From NCBI GenBank assembly GCA_030407085.1, contig CM059586.1, positions 87,789,501 through 87,853,500 on the forward strand: a stretch of DNA of 64,000 nt, read 5' to 3'. The number at the start of each line of letters is the position of its first letter. Positions within the stretch are counted from its first letter, which is position 1. The notes beneath the pieces were generated by a model. That model was not told where the DNA came from. It did not search any database and was given only the letters and a program-made list of their open reading frames with translations. Below are positions 58,940 to 64,000 of the stretch, one piece after another. The position numbers were made by a program, and so were the translations under genes. This DNA is from Trichopria drosophilae. Lineage: Eukaryota > Arthropoda > Insecta > Hymenoptera > Diapriidae.

Positions 58940-61900
58940 TAATGTCAGTTGTAAAGATAATTAATATTTGCTACCATGATTAGACGTAGAAATGTTTTTA
59001 TTTGTATTATTGTAACACGTTACAAGTGATAACGAGAGAGGTTAGAAAAGTGAAGTAAAATTGTGTACAGTAAACAAAATAATTAATGGTTATTTTTTCA
59101 TATCATTGTAACTATAGAATATAGAATGTCTTTTTTATTTATTAGAATTTTTTATAATTTAGAAACACTTTCATAACTAAAATAATACTATTTTTTATAT
59201 TATAAGACAAATTAAAGGGAAGTTATTATACGGCTCTGTTACCATACCATGTGGGATTTTCAAGGTCGAATGTGGGAAATCGTTTGAACTTGCAGCAAAT
59301 CTTTAAACGGAGCAAATAAAATTTAAAAATGAACGATATTAAATTGACGATTCCAGATCATTTATCGATTGTTCGTTGCGTGCAAACAATAAAGTCAATT
59401 GCAGCAACCATCAAAAGTTTCCTGTACAAGTGGAATATCTTTCTACCTTTAAATGTTGTATCTAACTTGAAAGTAACTAAAATAATAATTAACATATATT
59501 GATTATATTAATATATAACATATATAAATTTTGAATACTTGTTTTTACTAATGAAACGGTTTTTATATGAAAAATAATAATGTACATATGCACTGATACT
59601 TCTCTACCGGGAAAGTGACAGTAAGTGGATTTGACTGTAGTTGTGCACTTCTAATGTCTTAATCCTCGGATTGACTAGTGTAAATCGCTTAATCTACACT
59701 ATTTTTTAATTCAAAGCAACAGAATTTCTAGTGATAATTAGTAACGATTTTATTGAATCAATTCAATAATAAAAAAAGCTATTTAATTTATTTCTACTAA
59801 TAGGTACTTGTTAAAAATATAATGAATTAAATTCTGCCAATACTAAAAATAAAAATTTGTTATTAAGATCCCAATAGACATATAGATACCTGATACTATT
59901 AACTAAAACGTGTTTAATTATTATTACTGGCTAATTCTTCCCCATCTTCATAAAAAAAGATTCATTATTTTTTAGTATCTATTTAATTTAATGCATTTTT
60001 TGGAAATAGCAATTTACCTACAATTACAAATAACAAACATAAAACTACTTTTATTCAGTCCATAGACTTTCGGAGCAGTGCATTAATTTAATATGGTATT
60101 AAAAATTAATAGACTTTTTTTTAATTAAAAATGAAGAATTAACCAGTGATAATAATTGAATATGTTTTATTAAACAGACCCAGGTAACTATTATTTTGTA
60201 CTTAAATTCTAAAAATCTTCCCGCCAATTCCCTCGTTTTGTTAGTATTTGTAGCAACTTAGTTGTCGAGGCAAGATTAGCCGAATATTGTCGAAGATTCT
60301 CGAATCAACAACGTCTTTGATTTGCAAAGTAACTCTAAATGGAAACGTCTCAAGATATATTTTACTGTCACAGAATGTAAGTTATTAGAGGGTCTGATTA
60401 ACGAACTTTAAAGGCATATATGTCTTAAATTTTAGAACAGTATGCATCAAAAACAGCTATTTCAAGACTTTTATTGTGAAGTAACATTTTTATGAGGGTT
60501 CTAAAGTGATCCACTGATAAGGTAGGAATTTTCAATAAAATCCGTAAATAAAAAATTCCTGAATTGATTTATCAAAATTCAAGCTCTGTATGTGTGATAC
60601 CAATTCCTATAAATGGTATTCTAGAAAATACCAAAGAAACTAATTGAGAATTGACCCAACATTTTTGGAAATAAGGATTTTTTTTTGTTTCCGAAAATAC
60701 TCGCCAGTTCTCAATTAATGTCTTTGGTGCTTTCTACGAAACCGGATATAACAATTAGAATTGCCTTTACAGAGCCCGAATTTTGAATAATTCGTCTTTA
60801 ATTTACATTTTTTAGTGAAACTTCCTTACCGGCGCGGCGGACCACTTTAGGACCCCCTTAAAATTATTGTTTTAATCAAATTGGCTTTTGTCGACTCAAT
60901 TTTTTCATTTCAAAACATGTTTCAGAAAGAATTCACAACAAATTGATATTGATCTTTTTAAAGCTATTTTACTAACTTTTTAAGAATGTGCGACAAGTTA
61001 CAATAAATTCCGATAAAAACCGAGCGAGAATTCAAACGAATAAATGTGTCCGAGTACTACAAAAATGTATTCTTGCAAATTTTTGATATTTTCTGAACTA
61101 ACTGCACTGAAATTTTCTTTACGTTCATAACAAACGCGTAAAATAGCTTTAAAATAGATTTGGATTTAAAAATATGTACCTATAGTTTGTGCTTAATTTG
61201 CATATTTTAAGTTAGGAATTGGCGTTATCGACGTCTCTTAATGTTATCAAAATAAAATGTACATTCGAAATTCTAATGAGCTTTACTAAAATAAAAAAAT
61301 GTTTTATCAGTAAACTAACTAACTTTTAACCTTACAATTAGCTCATTTCAACATTATTATTATACTGAAAGAATTAAATTAGTAATTTACTAAATTAGTT
61401 GCAATAACTATTCCGTGTTGCAATCTCCAAAAATGAGTTCAGAGTATATAGACTTAACCTTTCTTAATTTAATTTGCCAATTTTATGTTTAGTTTAACTA
61501 TTTATTTGTTGTGGTATACACACTTGCAAAATTATATTGTAGGTCAAAAGAAAATACTAGCTGAGTATTTTCTCCTAACAACCAAAACACCATAACTCTT
61601 TTAAAGCGGATTTCCAGAGCTCTTCCCAAACAGTTCTTCAATAAACTTTCTTGCAGAATGGACTCTTTCCTGACCAGTAGATGTGTTATAGAGCTCTTTA
61701 AATCCTCTCTCGACAAGTCTTCTGAAAGATCACTTTCAGATCTCTTTTTTTGGTATTACTGAATGCAGCTTAATATTTGCAAGATATCGTGAAGAGCTCT
61801 TAACGACGCCTTTTTGCTAAACATTATCCATTACAAAAAGTGTCTGGAATACTTGTAATAATACAATATTAGATCATGATTAGAACTAGATAATTTTATC

Positions 61901-62919
61901 GAACTAGTATATCTTTTTTATCTTGCGCAGAAGTATGCGCAGCTGCAATGCAAATGTATATTAATACAAATAGTTATGCATGCACTGCGCAAAACGCATA
62001 TGTTAATAAAAATTCAGTGTGAGGGATGTGGGGAAATCATTACATGACCTAAATAACAAAAAAAAAAAGTACCTTTAGGACCTCTTTAAGATGTATTAAG
62101 TATTGCTCGGAAAGAGGTCTAAAAGTGGACTTTAAGAAGAATTCTCTATTGATTTTAAGAGCTCTGTAGGATCCTCAAATATGCGTCGAATGAACTCTTA
62201 TTGAAGAGCCGTCATTCCAACTATGAAATTATTTCGTTGTAAGTGACGCCCTTAAGGTCGGCATATAAAGTATATATCGCTGGAGTTCATTTTTGGATTC
62301 GAATACCACCTAATATTTATGCAACAAATTCAGATCTAAAAACGATGGCTTTACTAAAAAAAAGTGCTCGGAAATGAGACTAATTCAAGAAATCTATTGT
62401 AGGTTACAAAGAGCTCTGGATGTGAACTATTATCATATTAAGTGACATTTTTTCAACTCCAACTTTAATCGATATTATTTTTTATCAAACTCAGAGTTAA
62501 ACAAAATTGAAAGTCTTCGTATTTTCAGGGCTATTTTTGGTGCTATCAAAATTAGCCTAGCTTTTGGCAAAAATATTAAAATAACGCAGGTTTTTCCACA
62601 TATAAATTTTCTTGGAAATTCCAGATTATAATTTTAGGTCAGAATGAGAAAAACTGCATTCTTAAAAATGACTATAAGTCTACGAAATTTTTACTACCCA
62701 AGCAGTACAAATTAAAAAGGAATAGTAATTTTTACCAGAAATTATGGTAATTTTCTTTAATCTACAAGTGTTTGTATGGACTTATTTAATTTTGTCATGT
62801 CGTGATGGTACTGGATTGCAATAAATGTTTACTTAGGTAGATTCTTTTCATTCATAATGAAGTAACGAATATGTCGATATATTCGAGAGTATTTGTCAGA
62901 AACAACTAAAAATGCCCAA
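58940..62919. other. Gene-free AT-rich stretch
   Basis: No gene was recognised. The segment 60750-60960 is a diverged relative of 28105-28290 (TTAGAATTGC ... AGCCMGAATTTTGAA). Between 61550 and 62430 GAGCTCTT or AAGAGCTC words recur in both orientations, suggesting another old foldback repeat. Confidence 0.5.
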
Positions 62920-62934
62920 GATGGCGGTTGAAAA

Positions 62935-63760
62935 CGTGAAAAGTAGCTGTGATTCGGGTGATACTATTAATCCAATTGCTTTCAAGGTCATTGATTATGA
63001 AGCTGAATTTAATACTGTAAAATTCAAAATGGTGAATCCAATATGGCGAATGAAGACGCGAAAAACAACATTAACTCGGTCAAAATAATTCAATGGAGAA
63101 ATTTCGAAAATGCTAATTGTGAATTAAAACTCGAGATTATAACATTAAAAATGGCGGATTCATTGTAACAGATAAAAACGCCAAAAACTGCACAAATGCG
63201 ATTGAAATAATTCACTAGAGGGGATTATCGAGGGTCATTACTACGAATTAGAACTCAGTATTATAAAATTCATAATGGCGGATTCAATACAGTGGATGAA
63301 GACGCGAGAAATGATTGAAATAATTAATTGGGAGGGATTTTCGAGAGTGCTAATTTGGAATTAGAACTTGGGATTGTAAAATTAAAGATGTCGGATACAA
63401 TATGGCGAATACAATATCGCGGATGAAAATGCAAAAAGGAGCATCGATGCGATTCAAATGAATCACTGGGCGGGATTTTCGAGTGCGTTAGTTGAAATGA
63501 AAATACGAGAAATATCATAAATTCAATTGAAATAATTCACTGGAAGAGATTTTGGCGTGTGCTAATGACGGATCTTGACTCGTTATTATAACATTCAAAA
63601 TGGCGGATCCAATATGATGAATGCAGATGTCAAAAACAATATCAATTCGTTTGAAATAATTCTCTGGTAGGGATTTTAGAGTATGCTAATTACAGATCAT
63701 GGATTGGGATTATAAAATTCAAAATGGCAAATCCAATATGGCGGATAAAATCGCTCAAAC
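62935..63760 (+). repeat. ~120-bp tandem array (ATGGCGGATYCAATATGGCG)
   Basis: AAAATGGCGGAT-type cores recur at about 63029, 63151, 63275, 63388, 63600 and 63724, mostly 113-124 nt apart, with one degenerate unit near 63490. Each unit also has GATTGAAATAATTCACTGG and GGATTTTCGAGRGTGCTAAT. It is non-coding and runs close to the end of the window. Confidence 0.75.
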
Positions 63761-64000
63761 CAGCATAAATTTCACCGAAATTGTTCGTTTGGGGATTTTC
63801 AAGGTTGGAAACCATCGGCACAAAGGAATGTACAATGAGTATAAATCGATTATACTTCGTTCCAAAGAAAAACATAAAAACGACTGATATTTCAGAGGAA
63901 AGTACTAAAATTTGCATTATAGTGTACAATTAAATACCAATTGGATTATTGAATTCCCACAAAAATGCCATTTCAGGCGTTGATGACATTTAAGGCAATT

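Overview
The window looks like a piece of an AT-rich animal genome, most likely an insect. Three things point that way: split genes with canonical GT/AG introns, a tensin gene with insect-like exons, and a landscape dominated by short inverted-repeat (foldback/MITE) elements and tandem arrays. There are no bacterial operons, no rRNA and no CRISPR. I cannot fix the order from sequence alone.

Only three genes can be supported firmly. (1) Plus strand, 17.2-27.1 kb: five internal coding exons of a tensin (blistery-like) gene, covering the PTP-like and C2 domains. All four junctions keep phase. The phosphatase pocket lacks both the catalytic Cys and the expected general-acid Asp. The final exon ends in a donor site, and no SH2 or PTB exon was recognised later, so the gene probably continues beyond the window. 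(2) Minus strand, 38.4-39.1 kb: an intronless histone H2B variant with a long acidic N-terminal tail. It has its own TATA box and a downstream stem-loop very close to the replication-dependent histone 3'-end signal, plus a nearby AATAAA. (3) Minus strand, 42.0-45.6 kb: a three-exon gene for a secreted Kunitz-like peptide of 99 residues that keeps four of the six usual cysteines. Genes 2 and 3 lie on the opposite strand, 3' of the last tensin exon seen, possibly nested in a very long tensin intron.

The rest is non-coding or decayed. Region by region: 1-9.6 kb holds foldback repeats (1148-1350, 4651-6065, 6723-7250) and degenerate short arrays. 9.67-11.06 kb is a transposon with ~200-bp inverted repeats, a 4-bp target duplication and a frameshifted ORF remnant, followed by a GC-richer block with two TATA boxes. 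12-17 kb holds a TTAA-type MITE, arrays and a tRNA 3'-half. The tensin introns carry a repeat present twice with an inverted 47-bp core, and ~257-bp tandem copies. 28-34 kb holds a TA-target MITE inserted into a 37-bp tandem repeat, a ~256-bp satellite rich in AGGTCA half-sites, a CpG-rich possible first exon, and a perfect 115-nt palindrome. 39.7-41.3 kb is a large inverted repeat. 46-54 kb holds MITEs and inverted-symmetric arrays. 55-64 kb is AT-rich with dispersed repeats and a terminal ~120-bp tandem array.

The genes show no sign of forming a pathway. The most unusual items are the acidic-tailed H2B with its histone-type 3' end, the doubly inactive tensin phosphatase domain, the Kunitz-like peptide lacking one disulfide, the invertible-looking 47-bp segment, and a recurring design of arrays whose short words flip orientation at the centre.
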